Assembly (NCBI RefSeq): GCF_049943335.1
Contig: NZ_JBNFVY010000001.1
Coordinates: 558,001-622,000, forward strand
Source: JBNFVY01 sp049943335
GTDB taxonomy: Bacteria; Pseudomonadota; Alphaproteobacteria; Rhodobacterales; Rhodobacteraceae
Length of the DNA stretch: 64,000 nt
Direction of reading: 5' to 3'
This document shows, one piece after another, positions 15,870-24,537 of the stretch. Position 1 is the first letter of the stretch, and every line of letters starts with the position of its first letter. The notes beneath the pieces were generated by a model. The model searched no databases, was not told the DNA's origin, and worked only from the letters and a program-made list of their open reading frames with translations. Made by a program: the position numbers and the translations under genes.

Positions 15870-15977
15870 CGCGCCTCTGGCCGGGCAGGGCCTACCAGCC
15901 CCGTGTTTACGTAGCGACGGTAACGTCTTCATTCGAACTGAGCGGTCTGCGCCGGGAAACCGGAATGGCCGGGTCAA
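15870..15977 (+). ncRNA. Structured leader RNA upstream of the decarboxylase (possible speF motif)
   Basis: The 190-base leader contains two hairpins capped by GNRA tetraloops: GACG-GTAA-CGTC at 15916-15927 and CCGG-GAAA-CCGG at 15952-15963. A GGCC/GGCC pairing near 15876-15890 precedes them. Such compact tetraloop hairpins right before a start codon indicate a folded regulatory RNA. A candidate element called speF is known upstream of ornithine decarboxylase genes in alphaproteobacteria; identity with it is inference from position. The exact 5' end is not set by the sequence. Confidence 0.55.
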
Positions 15978-15989
15978 ATGGAGATGACC

Positions 15990-17162
15990 ATGAACGCATA
16001 CGTAACCGACTTTGTCGGCGCGCGCGATTTGTCGCGCACTGCCCGTCTCGACGCTTTCATCGCATCAACCAGCTTCGACAAGCCGACGCTGGTTCTGGAC
16101 ACCGCCTTGGTCGCCCAGCAATATGACGCGCTGGCCCGTGGGCTTGGCCGGGCCAAGATCCACTATGCGGTAAAGGCGAACCCGCACCGCGCCGTGATCG
16201 AAACGCTGGCCCACAAGGGCGCGCATTTCGATGCGGCCTCGCGCGGCGAGATCGAGCTGTGCCTGAGCCTTGGCGCCCCGCCTGAGCACATTTCCTTTGG
16301 CAACACAGTCAAGCGTATCTCGGACATCCGCTTTGCCCATGACGCCGGGATCACCCTGTTCGCCGCCGACGCCGAGGAAGAGCTGGAAAAGCTGGCCGAA
16401 CATGCCCCCGGCGCGCAGGTCTACATTCGCCTGATCGTGGAAAACTGCGAAGCTGACTGGCCGCTGACCCGCAAGTTCGGCTGCGCTTCGACACATGCGC
16501 TGACCCTGCTGGGCTATGCCCGCGATCTGGGGCTGGACCCGGTGGGCCTGTCGTTCCACGTCGGATCGCAAACCAAGCAGGCGCGCATGTGGATCGGGGT
16601 TCTGGACAGCGTCGCCGATATCTGGCGCCAGGCGCAAGCGGCCGGCTTTGATTTGAGCTTGCTGAACATCGGCGGCGGATTCCCGGCCTTTTACGGCGAG
16701 GCGATCCAGCACCCCACGCGCTATGCCACCGAGGTCATGGCGCTGATCGAAGAGCGGTTCGACAACGTGCCCCATATCATGGCCGAGCCGGGGCGCGGTA
16801 TGGTTGCCGAGGCAGGCAAGATCGTGGCCGAGGTCTTGTTGGTGTCGCGCAAGTCGCCCGATGACCTGCACCGCTGGGTCTATCTGGACATCGGCAAGTT
16901 TTCCGGCCTGGCCGAAACCATGGACGAAGCGATCCGCTATCAGTTCACCACCGACCGCGACCATGAAGACTGCGGCGCCTGCATCATTGCCGGTCCGTCC
17001 TGCGACAGCGCCGACGTGCTGTACGAAAAACGCCCCGTGCAGATGCCCCTGGGTCTGCGCGCCGGGGACCGGATCGTGATCAACAACTGCGGCGCCTATA
17101 CATCCACCTATTCATCGGTCGGGTTCAACGGGTTCCCGCCGCTGGACGAAGTGGTTCTGTAA
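15990..17162 (+). CDS. Type III PLP-dependent ornithine/lysine decarboxylase
   Basis: A 390-residue fold-type III decarboxylase of the eukaryotic-ODC-like group, making putrescine from ornithine (and possibly cadaverine from lysine). The PLP lysine is in YAVKANPH (Lys62). The barrel continues with HFDAASRGEIEL, FGNTVKR, FHVGSQ and NIGGGFP, and the AEPGRG phosphate-binding block. The catalytic cysteine lies in GPSCDSAD. The start is ATG 15990, because GGAG at 15980-15983 is six bases away; ATG 15978 is upstream of that site. A terminator follows. A structured leader suggests control of expression by a polyamine or amino acid. Confidence 0.92.
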   Translation: MNAYVTDFVGARDLSRTARLDAFIASTSFDKPTLVLDTALVAQQYDALARGLGRAKIHYAVKANPHRAVIETLAHKGAHFDAASRGEIELCLSLGAPPEHISFGNTVKRISDIRFAHDAGITLFAADAEEELEKLAEHAPGAQVYIRLIVENCEADWPLTRKFGCASTHALTLLGYARDLGLDPVGLSFHVGSQTKQARMWIGVLDSVADIWRQAQAAGFDLSLLNIGGGFPAFYGEAIQHPTRYATEVMALIEERFDNVPHIMAEPGRGMVAEAGKIVAEVLLVSRKSPDDLHRWVYLDIGKFSGLAETMDEAIRYQFTTDRDHEDCGACIIAGPSCDSADVLYEKRPVQMPLGLRAGDRIVINNCGAYTSTYSSVGFNGFPPLDEVVL

Positions 17163-17195
17163 GCCGCGGATCGCAGGGCGTTCACAGCGTCATTC

Positions 17196-17223
17196 AGGCC
17201 CGGTGCATTGCGCCGGGCCTTTG
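17196..17223 (+). terminator. Terminator of the decarboxylase gene
   Basis: AGGCCCGG at 17196-17203 pairs with CCGGGCCT at 17213-17220 over a nine-base loop, followed by TTTGCGATTTTG. It lies 33 bases after the decarboxylase stop and just before the convergent recR stop, so it may serve both directions. Confidence 0.82.
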
Positions 17224-17231
17224 CGATTTTG

Positions 17232-17828
17232 TCACAGGGATTTGCGGGCGCTGAGCGCGGCGCTGATGGTGCCATCGTCAAGGTAATCCAGCTCGCCCCC
17301 GATGGGCACACCTTGGGCCAGCGACGTGACCGCGCAGCGCCCGGCCAGTTCATCAGCGATATAATGCGCGGTGGTCTGGCCATCGACCGTGGCGTTCAGC
17401 GCCAGGATGACTTCGTTAACGCCTTCATCGCCGATCCGCGCGATCAGCTTGGGGATGCGCAGATCGTCGGGCCCGATCCCGTCCAGCGCCGACAGCGTGC
17501 CGCCCAGCACATGGTAGCGTCCGCCAAAGGCGCCGCCGCGCTCCATCGCCCACAGATCGGCGACGTCTTCGACCACGCAGATCTGGCCGTTGGCGCGTTT
17601 GTCCGACGTGCAGATATCGCAAACCTCGGACGTGCCGACATTGCCGCAGATCACGCATTCGCGGGCGGTGTCGGCCACGGTGCGCAGCGCGTCGGCCAGC
17701 GGCCCCATGATCAGGCCGCGCTTCTTGACCATGTGCAGCACCGCGCGCCGGGCCGAGCGCGGGCCCAGACCCGGCAGCTTGGCCATCAGCGCGATCAGCG
17801 CCTCGATCTCGCGCGTGGCGCCGGACAC
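17232..17828 (-). CDS. recR: Recombination mediator protein RecR
   Basis: RecR, 198 residues, works with RecF/RecO to load RecA on gapped DNA. Visible parts: the helix-hairpin-helix LPGLGPRSARRAV, the four-cysteine zinc finger CVICGNVGTSEVCDIC, and the TOPRIM domain with VVEDVADLWAME, YHVLGG and EVILALNATVDGQTTAHYI. The start is the GTG at 17828, one base after the ebfC stop, so the two are translationally coupled. It forms the familiar dnaX-ebfC-recR order on the minus strand. Confidence 0.97.
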   Translation of the reverse strand: MSGATREIEALIALMAKLPGLGPRSARRAVLHMVKKRGLIMGPLADALRTVADTARECVICGNVGTSEVCDICTSDKRANGQICVVEDVADLWAMERGGAFGGRYHVLGGTLSALDGIGPDDLRIPKLIARIGDEGVNEVILALNATVDGQTTAHYIADELAGRCAVTSLAQGVPIGGELDYLDDGTISAALSARKSL

Positions 17829-17829
17829 T

Positions 17830-18174
17830 TTAGAAGGGCATCTTGAAATCGGCGGGCAGGCCGATTTCCGCAGTCAGTTTTTCCATTTCCGATTGCGATT
17901 TCTCGGCGGCCTTGGATTGGGCGTCCTTGATCGCGGCAAGGATCAGGTCTTCGACCACTTCCTTTTCGTCGGGGTTGAAAATCGAAGGGTCGATGTCCAG
18001 ACCGGTCAACACGCCCTTGGCGGTTGAAGTCGCCTTGACCAGACCGGCCCCGCTTTCGCCGGTGACCATGATGGTTTCCAGGTCTTGCTGCAATTGCTCG
18101 ACCCTGGATTGCATTTCCTTGGCAGCTTTCATCATCTTGGCCATGTCGCCAAGGTTCCCGAGGCCTTTCAGCAT
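17830..18174 (-). CDS. ebfC: Nucleoid-associated protein YbaB/EbfC
   Basis: A 114-residue member of the YbaB/EbfC family, a small DNA-binding protein that forms tweezer-like dimers. The start MLKGLGNLGDMAKMMKAAKEMQ and the middle TGLDIDPSIF are characteristic. It sits between dnaX and recR, one base from recR and 135 bases after dnaX. Its link to replication or repair is by long-standing gene order; direct function is poorly defined in the family. Confidence 0.95.
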   Translation of the reverse strand: MLKGLGNLGDMAKMMKAAKEMQSRVEQLQQDLETIMVTGESGAGLVKATSTAKGVLTGLDIDPSIFNPDEKEVVEDLILAAIKDAQSKAAEKSQSEMEKLTAEIGLPADFKMPF

Positions 18175-18309
18175 ATCGTCTCTCCGATCATTTTTGCTTG
18201 GTCCCCAGATACGTGCGGGGGGCTGTGTTCACAAGGGGCGTTGCAAGCGCCGTGATGGCGGGTTTTGGGCGCGTTGCGGGGGCGATACGGGCGTGATGCG
18301 CCGCATCGC

Positions 18310-20064
18310 TCAGTCGTCTTCAAAGGGGTCCCATTCGTCTTCGACTTCGGGCAGGGCTTCGATTTGCGCTTCTTGCGCCATGTCTGCCTCGGTTCGGATT
18401 TCGGCAATGCGGGCTTTCGGAAAGGCGCTGAACACGGCCGCCACAAGGGGATGTTTGCGAACCTCGGCCTCTTGGCTCAGGCGCGCGGCGTCGCGCACCT
18501 GGGCAATGGTTTCGCCGCCGCCTTCGTTCACCACGGTGACAGCCCAGCGAACGCCGGTCCAGCGTTGCAATGCGCCGCCCAAGCGGGCGGCCAGATCGCC
18601 CGGTGCCCTGTCGGTGGGCTGGAATTCGATCCGGCCGGGCGAATAGCGCGCAAGGCGCAGGGTGGTTTCCACTTCGACCAGCAGTTTCACATCGCGATGG
18701 CGGCGGATCAGTTCAACCACGTCGTCAAAGCGGGCATAGCGGGCCAGGGCAGTTTCGGGGGCCTGGGCCAGGGCTGTGGCCGCGCCCGATGGTGTGGGTG
18801 CATGGCTGATGCGCGCCCCGCCAGACGGCGCCCCTTGCGGCGTGCCGGACGGGCCAGAGGCGCCAGCGCCCGGCCCCCCCGAACGCGGCGGGGGCGGGGG
18901 CGGCGGCGTATCCTTGAGCCGGCGCACCAGATCTTCGGGCGCGGGCAGATCGGCCACATGGGTCATGCGGATCACGGCCATTTCAGCGGCCATCATGGCG
19001 TTGGGCGCGCTGGCGACTTCGTCCAGTGATTTGAGCAGCATCTGCCACATCCGCGTCAGCACGCGCATCGGCAGTTTTTCCGCCATGCCCTTGCCCCGCT
19101 CGCGTTCATCGGGGCCGACGGTGGGATCGTCGGCGGCTTCGGGCGTGATCTTGATGACGCTGACCCAGTGGGTGATTTCGGCCAGATCGCGCAGAACGGC
19201 CAGCGGGTCGGCGCCGTCTGCATACTGCTGGGACAGCTCGTTCAGCGCGCCGGCCGCGTCGCCCGCCATGATCAGGTCGATCAGATCCAGCACCCGGCCC
19301 CGGTCCGCCAGCCCGAGCATGGCGCGCACCTGCTCGGCCGTGGTTTCGCCCGCCCCGTGGCTGATGGCCTGGTCCAGCAGGCTCATCGCATCGCGGACCG
19401 ACCCTTCTGACGCGCGCGTGATCAGCGCCAGCGCATCCTGGGCCACGTCAGCGCCTTCCTTTTGGGCCACCGATTGCAGGTGGGCGATCATCACCTCGGG
19501 TTCGATCCGGCGCAGATCGAACCGCTGGCAACGCGACAACACCGTCACGGGCACCTTACGGATTTCGGTGGTGGCAAAGATGAATTTCACATGCTCGGGC
19601 GGCTCTTCCAGCGTTTTCAGCAGCGCGTTGAAGGCCGAGGTGGACAGCATGTGCACCTCGTCGATGATGTAGATCTTGTAGCGGGCCGACGCGGCGCGGT
19701 AGTGCACGCTGTCGATGATTTCGCGGATGTCGCCGACACCGGTCCGGCTGGCGGCGTCCATTTCCATCACGTCGACATGGCGGCCTTCGGAAATGGCCAC
19801 GCAGTGTTCGCATTGCCCGCAGGGTTCGGTGGTGGGGCCGCCCGTGCCGTCAAGGCCGACGCAGTTCATCCCCTTGGCGATGATGCGCGCGGTCGTGGTT
19901 TTTCCGGTGCCGCGGATGCCCGTCATGATGAAGGCCTGCGCGATTCGATCCGCCTCGAACGCATTTTTCAGGGTGCGCACCATGGCGTCTTGTCCGATCA
20001 GGTCGGCAAAGGTTTCTGGCCGGTATTTGCGGGCCAGAACGCGGTAGGCGTGGGTGTCGGTCAT
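18310..20064 (-). CDS. dnaX: DNA polymerase III subunits gamma/tau
   Basis: Clamp-loader subunit tau, 584 residues. The AAA+ part shows Walker A GIRGTGKTTTA, a zinc module with four cysteines (NCVG..EPCGQCEHC), Walker B IYIIDEVHML and the sensor/arginine region LSRCQRFDLRR. After domain III comes a proline run and a Gly/Pro-rich linker (about residues 385-425), then the C-terminal tau-specific domain. The start is ATG 20064, giving MTDTHAYRVLARKYRP; the open frame upstream of it is not family-like. The linker contains a run of seven G residues on the coding strand (18880-18874), a possible slippage site discussed in the findings. Upstream on the same strand is rsgA. Confidence 0.96.
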   Translation of the reverse strand: MTDTHAYRVLARKYRPETFADLIGQDAMVRTLKNAFEADRIAQAFIMTGIRGTGKTTTARIIAKGMNCVGLDGTGGPTTEPCGQCEHCVAISEGRHVDVMEMDAASRTGVGDIREIIDSVHYRAASARYKIYIIDEVHMLSTSAFNALLKTLEEPPEHVKFIFATTEIRKVPVTVLSRCQRFDLRRIEPEVMIAHLQSVAQKEGADVAQDALALITRASEGSVRDAMSLLDQAISHGAGETTAEQVRAMLGLADRGRVLDLIDLIMAGDAAGALNELSQQYADGADPLAVLRDLAEITHWVSVIKITPEAADDPTVGPDERERGKGMAEKLPMRVLTRMWQMLLKSLDEVASAPNAMMAAEMAVIRMTHVADLPAPEDLVRRLKDTPPPPPPPRSGGPGAGASGPSGTPQGAPSGGARISHAPTPSGAATALAQAPETALARYARFDDVVELIRRHRDVKLLVEVETTLRLARYSPGRIEFQPTDRAPGDLAARLGGALQRWTGVRWAVTVVNEGGGETIAQVRDAARLSQEAEVRKHPLVAAVFSAFPKARIAEIRTEADMAQEAQIEALPEVEDEWDPFEDD

Positions 20065-20122
20065 GGCGGTCCCTTGAATCGTCTGTCGCAGGTTAGGCGG
20101 TGGGGCGCGGGGCGTCCAGCAA

Positions 20123-21181
20123 TCAGCCCTTGCGGCCCTTGCCTTTGGCGCGCTTGGCCATCTTGACCTGCCGGGCAAAGGCCTTGCCGCGCGCGCGCTG
20201 CTCGGAGATGGTTTCGGTATTGTGGGCGTCTTCGCTTTTCAGCTTTTGCCAGCGCTCGAAGCGGTCCGGGCTGATATCGCCCGCCTCGATGGCGGCGCGG
20301 ATGGCGCAGCCCGGTTCGCCCTGATGTTCGCAATTGCGAAATTTGCAGTCGCGCGCCAGGTCGGTCAGTTCTTCGAACAGGGTGTCGATACCGTCGGCCA
20401 CATCGTGCAAGCCCAGTTCGCGCATCCCCGGCATGTCGATCAGCCAGCCGCCCGCTTTCATTGGCAAAAGCGCGCGCGCGGTGGTGGTGTGGCGGCCCTT
20501 GGCGTCGTCTTCACGGATGTCGGCGGTGGCCAGTTTCTGGCCGGTCAGCGCAACGCCCAACGTGGATTTTCCGACACCGGACGATCCGACCATGGCCACG
20601 GTCTGGCCCGGCCCGCACCAGCGTTCCAGCGCCTGGACCTGGGCGGGGTCTTTGGCGTTCAGCACCAGTGCGACAATGCGCGGGCTGATCGCTTCGGCTT
20701 CGGCGCGATAATCGTCGGGGGCGCGGGCTTCGGCCTTGTCGGCCTTGGTGATTACGATCACCGGCTGCGCGTCGGCTTCCAGGGCCAGGGCCACATAGCG
20801 TTCCAACCGCGCGACGTTGAAATCGGCGTTGCACGAGGTGACGATGACCAGCGTGTCGACATTGGCCGCAATCAGTTGCGACTGGCCGCGATGGCTGACC
20901 GATTTCCGGGCCAGCGCGGCGCGGCGCTCCAGCACGCGGGTGACGCGCCCGACATCAAGATCGGCCAGAACCCAATCGCCCACCGCCAGCTGCGTGGTCA
21001 GGATGTCGCCGGGCAGCGCAAGTTCCCGGGTGCCGCCGGGGCCGATGCCGACCACGCGGTTGCGGCGCACTTCGGACAGGCGCAGCGGCGAATCGTCGGG
21101 GTCACATTGGCTGGCGAAATGGTCGCTCCAGCCCAGGCTGGCAAGCGTCGGGGGGGCGGTCATCGGGGGCGTGTCAGACAT
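20123..21181 (-). CDS. rsgA: Ribosome small-subunit-dependent GTPase RsgA
   Basis: A circularly permuted GTPase, about 352 residues, that helps late maturation of the 30S subunit. Order: N-terminal OB-fold (VVGIGPGGTRELALPGD), G4 TKADKAEA, then P-loop GSSGVGKST, G3 block DMPGMRELGL, and a C-terminal zinc-binding segment CKFRNCEHQGEPGC. The basic tail (KMAKRAKGKGRKG) suits rRNA contact. The start is uncertain: in-frame ATGs at 21223, 21214, 21181 and 21163 all lack a strong ribosome binding site; 21181 gives the most family-like length. It sits between the SRP RNA and dnaX on the same strand. Confidence 0.93.
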   Translation of the reverse strand: MSDTPPMTAPPTLASLGWSDHFASQCDPDDSPLRLSEVRRNRVVGIGPGGTRELALPGDILTTQLAVGDWVLADLDVGRVTRVLERRAALARKSVSHRGQSQLIAANVDTLVIVTSCNADFNVARLERYVALALEADAQPVIVITKADKAEARAPDDYRAEAEAISPRIVALVLNAKDPAQVQALERWCGPGQTVAMVGSSGVGKSTLGVALTGQKLATADIREDDAKGRHTTTARALLPMKAGGWLIDMPGMRELGLHDVADGIDTLFEELTDLARDCKFRNCEHQGEPGCAIRAAIEAGDISPDRFERWQKLKSEDAHNTETISEQRARGKAFARQVKMAKRAKGKGRKG

Positions 21182-21318
21182 TGACGGGGCCCCAAGCAGG
21201 GCACCGGGCGTCATGTCGGGCAAAGGCAGGGATCGCAGAGGCCCGCGTCAGGCCGCGGTTGCCCGAAGGGTGGAAACGACAGTCATTTTCATCCTCCGTG
21301 CGTCATGCGGTTGCAGGT

Positions 21319-21412
21319 GAGAGGCTGGACAACGACCCAAGCGGGGCTCGTTACGGCTGCTTCCTTCCGGACCTGACCGGGTTGGCGAGGCGCCTGCCCG
21401 CGCCAACCTCTC
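21319..21412 (-). ncRNA. ffs: Signal recognition particle RNA (4.5S, small bacterial type)
   Basis: The minus strand carries the invariant SRP apical motif GGTCAGGTCCGGAAGGAAGC (21356-21375), the Ffh-binding hairpin with its GGAA tetraloop. The ends pair: GAGAGGTTGG (21412-21403) with CCAGCCTCTC (21328-21319), giving a rod of about 94 bases, the usual size for the 4.5S type. It directs membrane proteins to the Sec machinery with Ffh. The exact ends are set by the outer helix and may extend a few bases. Neighbourhood with dnaX and ebfC is common in proteobacteria. Confidence 0.95.
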
Positions 21413-21626
21413 AGCACGCTATGTAAGCATTGGTGCGCGGATTCGCAAGCGCCGGGGTGCATGGGGCGCAGGCATGGCCGCGACCGGGCGCGCCGCAAGG
21501 GTCATGCGCTGAAAACGGTCGCGGTTTCGGGCGGATCGGGGCGTGCGGGGCCGCAGCCTGCCCGATCTTTGCGCGCGTGGTTTCACCGCGCGGCCGGTCG
21601 GGCGTGCACCCCTGGGCGAAGCGGGT

Positions 21627-22268
21627 CTAGAGCAGCAAGCCCGCAGCGCGCAGCCCGCCCCGCAGGTCCTGGGTGAAATGATGCGCTGGCGATGTCTCAG
21701 GCACCAGCATGTCGGGCACATGCACGACCGTCATGCCAGCGGCCAGCGCAGCGGCAACGCCCGGCGGGCTGTCTTCGATGGCAAGGCATCGGGCCGGGTC
21801 GGCCTGCAGGCGGTTGGCCGCTTCGACAAAGGGGGCCGGATCGGGTTTGTGGGCGGCTACGCAATCGGCGGTGACGACGGTCGCGAAATACTGGGCGATG
21901 CCCGCGTCGGTCAGTTTTTCCGTGGCCCGGAGGCGGCGCGATGACGTGGCCACGGCCAGCGGCGCGCTCAGTGCGGGCAGGATATCGGCGACATGGGGGC
22001 GCAGGCGCGTGTCGCGCCGGTGGGTGTGTGCGCGCGCAAAGGCGGCCTCATAGGCGGCATAGTCAAGGTCGGCGTTCAGGTGGGCATTCAGGCGCGGCGC
22101 GACATCCGTGTCCGAGATCCCGATGAGCGAGGTCAGGAAGTCCATCGAAACGTCGAACCCCATGTCCGACAGGGCCCTTTGCGCAGACAAAAGCGCAGGG
22201 CGTTCACTGTCGATCAGCGTGCCATCCAGATCGAAGATGATGGCGTCATATGTGATGGCGGATGTCAT
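21627..22268 (-). CDS. HAD family phosphatase (beta-phosphoglucomutase-like)
   Basis: A 213-residue HAD hydrolase, subgroup with a helical cap after motif I. Motif I is FDLDGTLIDSE near residue 11, motif II ATSSRR, motif III lysine in HKPDP, and motif IV IEDSPPG. This subgroup covers beta-phosphoglucomutases and sugar-phosphate phosphatases; the substrate cannot be named. The start is ATG 22268, because the frame upstream reads into the terminator of the neighbouring gene. It is downstream of the cpdB-like gene on the same strand but separated by a terminator, so probably has its own promoter. Confidence 0.88.
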   Translation of the reverse strand: MTSAITYDAIIFDLDGTLIDSERPALLSAQRALSDMGFDVSMDFLTSLIGISDTDVAPRLNAHLNADLDYAAYEAAFARAHTHRRDTRLRPHVADILPALSAPLAVATSSRRLRATEKLTDAGIAQYFATVVTADCVAAHKPDPAPFVEAANRLQADPARCLAIEDSPPGVAAALAAGMTVVHVPDMLVPETSPAHHFTQDLRGGLRAAGLLL

Positions 22269-22284
22269 GGCGCCTTCAAAGCAA

Positions 22285-22311
22285 ACGGCCCCCCGAATGT
22301 CGAGGGGCCGT
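22285..22311 (-). terminator. Terminator of the cpdB-like gene
   Basis: On the minus strand ACGGCCCC (22311-22304) and GGGGCCGT (22292-22285) form an 8-bp stem, followed by TTGCTTTG. It is 17 bases after the cpdB stop and before the HAD gene start. Confidence 0.8.
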
Positions 22312-22327
22312 TCATCTGGCGTCGGCA

Positions 22328-24304
22328 TCAAAGCGTGATGCGGAACCTCGCAAAGCCGTCCGGGCCATCGCCGGCCGGTTCAATCGCGACCCCTTTGACG
22401 TCATCAAGATAATCGACCGCTCTGGGGCCTGTGTCGAACAGAACGGTGGCGCCGTCCAGCGGTACAAAGGACCAGTTGGCATCGGCCGACGGGTTGATGG
22501 TGCCCTGTTCGACGATATAGCGCACGATCACGTCGCGGTTTGTATCGGGGCCTTCGAAGATCACCGTGTCGCCGGTGCCCGGGAAATTGCCGCCGCCGCC
22601 CGCGCGGTAGTTGTTGGTGGCCACGATGAATTCCATGTCGTCGGTGACCGGTTGGCCATTGTAGGTCAGGTTCTTGATGCGGGTGGTGCCCGGGTTGATT
22701 TCTTCGCCCTTGGGGCCGAACCGCGTGGGCTGGGACAGGTCGATGGCATAGTTGACCCCGTCCATCACGTCGAAGTTATAAGACGGAAAGGACGTGTTCA
22801 GCAGCACCTGATCGGCCTTGCCGGGTTCGACCATATTGAACATGCCGGCCGAGCGGTCGAGCCAGCCGCGCAGCTGCGCGCCGTTGATTTTCACCGCCCG
22901 CACGGTGTTCGGATAGAGATAGAGATCGGCGACGTTCTTGATCGCCACGTCGCCAGCGGGCACTTCGGTGAAATAGTCGGGCCCGCCACGTCCACCGGCC
23001 TTGAAGGGGGCGGCGGCGGAAAGGATCGGAAGGCCTTCGTATTCGGTGCCCTTCATCATTTCGCCGATGTACCACTTCTGCGCGTTTGACACGATCTGGA
23101 CCGACGGGTCATCGGCCACCAGGGCGAAAAAGCTGTGCAGCGGCGCCGAGGTCTTGCCAACGGCGCGGCGCACATACGCCAGCGTTTCCGCGTGCTCGCT
23201 GGCGACGCTGTCCAGCACGGCCTGATCGCTGTCGACCAGCGCGGTGACGCTGCGGTCTTCGTTGCGCTTGGCGATCGGGCGGGTTTCCACGCTGGTGTTC
23301 ACGACACGCCATTCGCCGCTTTCGTATTCCAGCATCAGATCGATCACGCCCAGATGGCTGCCCCAGAACCCGCCCATGGTGGCCGGCTTGCCATGGATCA
23401 GACCCTTTTCGGCATCGACCGCGGCAAAATCGGCATAGGTGGGCGAGGGGAACACAAGATGGCTGTGCCCGGTCATCAGCGCATCGATCCCATCGACCGC
23501 AGCAAGGGGGACGCTGGCGTTTTCCATGCCATGGGTGTGCTCTGCCGCGCCAATGCCCGAGTGGCTGAGCGCGATGACGATATCTGCGCCTTCCTCGCGG
23601 ATCTGCGGCACCCAGGCCTGCGCGCTTTCCACGATATCGCGGGTGGTCACCTTGCCTTCCAGATGGCGGCGGTCCCATGTCATGATCTGGGGCGGAACGA
23701 ACCCGATGATCGCGACCTTGATCGGGTGGGTGGCGCCGCTGCCATCGGTCAGCTGGCGTTCAAGGATCACGTAGGGTTTGACCAGGGTGATGTCGTTGGT
23801 CGGTGCGCCGTTGGTCTGTTTTGCCACATTGGCGGACACCACGGGAAAGTCGGCCCCCGCAAGCGATTTCATCAGGAAATCCAGCCCATAGTTGAATTCG
23901 TGGTTGCCCAGCGTCGAGCCATCGAACCCGACGGTGTTCATCGCCTTGATCACCGGGTGCATGTCGCCTTCTTTCATGCCCCGTTCGTAGCCGATGTAAT
24001 CGCCCATCGGGTTGCCTTGCAGAAAGTCGCCATTGTCGAACAGCAGCGAATTTGTCGCCTCGGCGCGGATCGTGTTGATGTGCGACGCGGTGCGGGCCAG
24101 ACCGACCGTGTCGACCGGTTTGTCGCTGTAATAGTCATAGGGGTAGACGTGCACGTGCAGGTCAGTGGTTTCCATGATCCGAAGATGGGCCTGACCGGCT
24201 GCAGCACGGGCCGAATAGGGATGGAGCGCGATCACGGATGCACCTGCAACAGTTCCCGACAGGAACCCGCGGCGCGACATCGGACTGGATTTGGAAATGG
24301 ACAT
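22328..24304 (-). CDS. cpdB: 2',3'-cyclic-nucleotide 2'-phosphodiesterase/3'-nucleotidase, Tat-exported
   Basis: A 658-residue bifunctional periplasmic phosphodiesterase/3'-nucleotidase. The N-terminus has a twin-arginine signal (SRRGFLSG, then a hydrophobic stretch to ARAAAG). The metallophosphatase domain shows TTDLHVH, DNGDFLQGNP, GNHEFNYG, ALSHSG and TGHSHLVFP. The C-terminal 5'-nucleotidase domain has NNYRAGGGGNFPG and the substrate aromatic region. It turns 2',3'-cyclic nucleotides into nucleosides and phosphate for scavenging. Export by Tat suggests the metals are loaded in the cytoplasm. An RNase T2 gene at 13.1 kb makes its substrate, a possible functional pair. Confidence 0.93.
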   Translation of the reverse strand: MSISKSSPMSRRGFLSGTVAGASVIALHPYSARAAAGQAHLRIMETTDLHVHVYPYDYYSDKPVDTVGLARTASHINTIRAEATNSLLFDNGDFLQGNPMGDYIGYERGMKEGDMHPVIKAMNTVGFDGSTLGNHEFNYGLDFLMKSLAGADFPVVSANVAKQTNGAPTNDITLVKPYVILERQLTDGSGATHPIKVAIIGFVPPQIMTWDRRHLEGKVTTRDIVESAQAWVPQIREEGADIVIALSHSGIGAAEHTHGMENASVPLAAVDGIDALMTGHSHLVFPSPTYADFAAVDAEKGLIHGKPATMGGFWGSHLGVIDLMLEYESGEWRVVNTSVETRPIAKRNEDRSVTALVDSDQAVLDSVASEHAETLAYVRRAVGKTSAPLHSFFALVADDPSVQIVSNAQKWYIGEMMKGTEYEGLPILSAAAPFKAGGRGGPDYFTEVPAGDVAIKNVADLYLYPNTVRAVKINGAQLRGWLDRSAGMFNMVEPGKADQVLLNTSFPSYNFDVMDGVNYAIDLSQPTRFGPKGEEINPGTTRIKNLTYNGQPVTDDMEFIVATNNYRAGGGGNFPGTGDTVIFEGPDTNRDVIVRYIVEQGTINPSADANWSFVPLDGATVLFDTGPRAVDYLDDVKGVAIEPAGDGPDGFARFRITL

Positions 24305-24537
24305 GAGACCCCCTTTTTGAAAAGTCTGAATTCAGACTGCTCTCAGGGTACTACGACACGGGTATGACACAGCGCAAAATTCTTGCAGCGGCCCAGGCAG
24401 GCCCCCGGGCAAGGCAAACTGGTCGGTTTGCAACGTGGGTTGCAACCTGAGCGGGTATTGGGGCATCACTTTGCTGAAACACTTGGCATCCGGTGGCCGG
24501 CGGTGTCTGCTGGCGGCCAATCAAGGGAGGCCGGACA

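Noticed and set aside
18310..20178. The upstream extension of dnaX to 20178
   Set aside because: The extra 38 residues are unlike the family and overlap the 3' end of rsgA; MTDTHAYRVLARKYRP at 20064 is the normal start.
21426..21626. A short plus-strand frame between the SRP RNA and the HAD gene
   Set aside because: No ribosome binding site or family feature; the stretch more likely holds the SRP RNA promoter.
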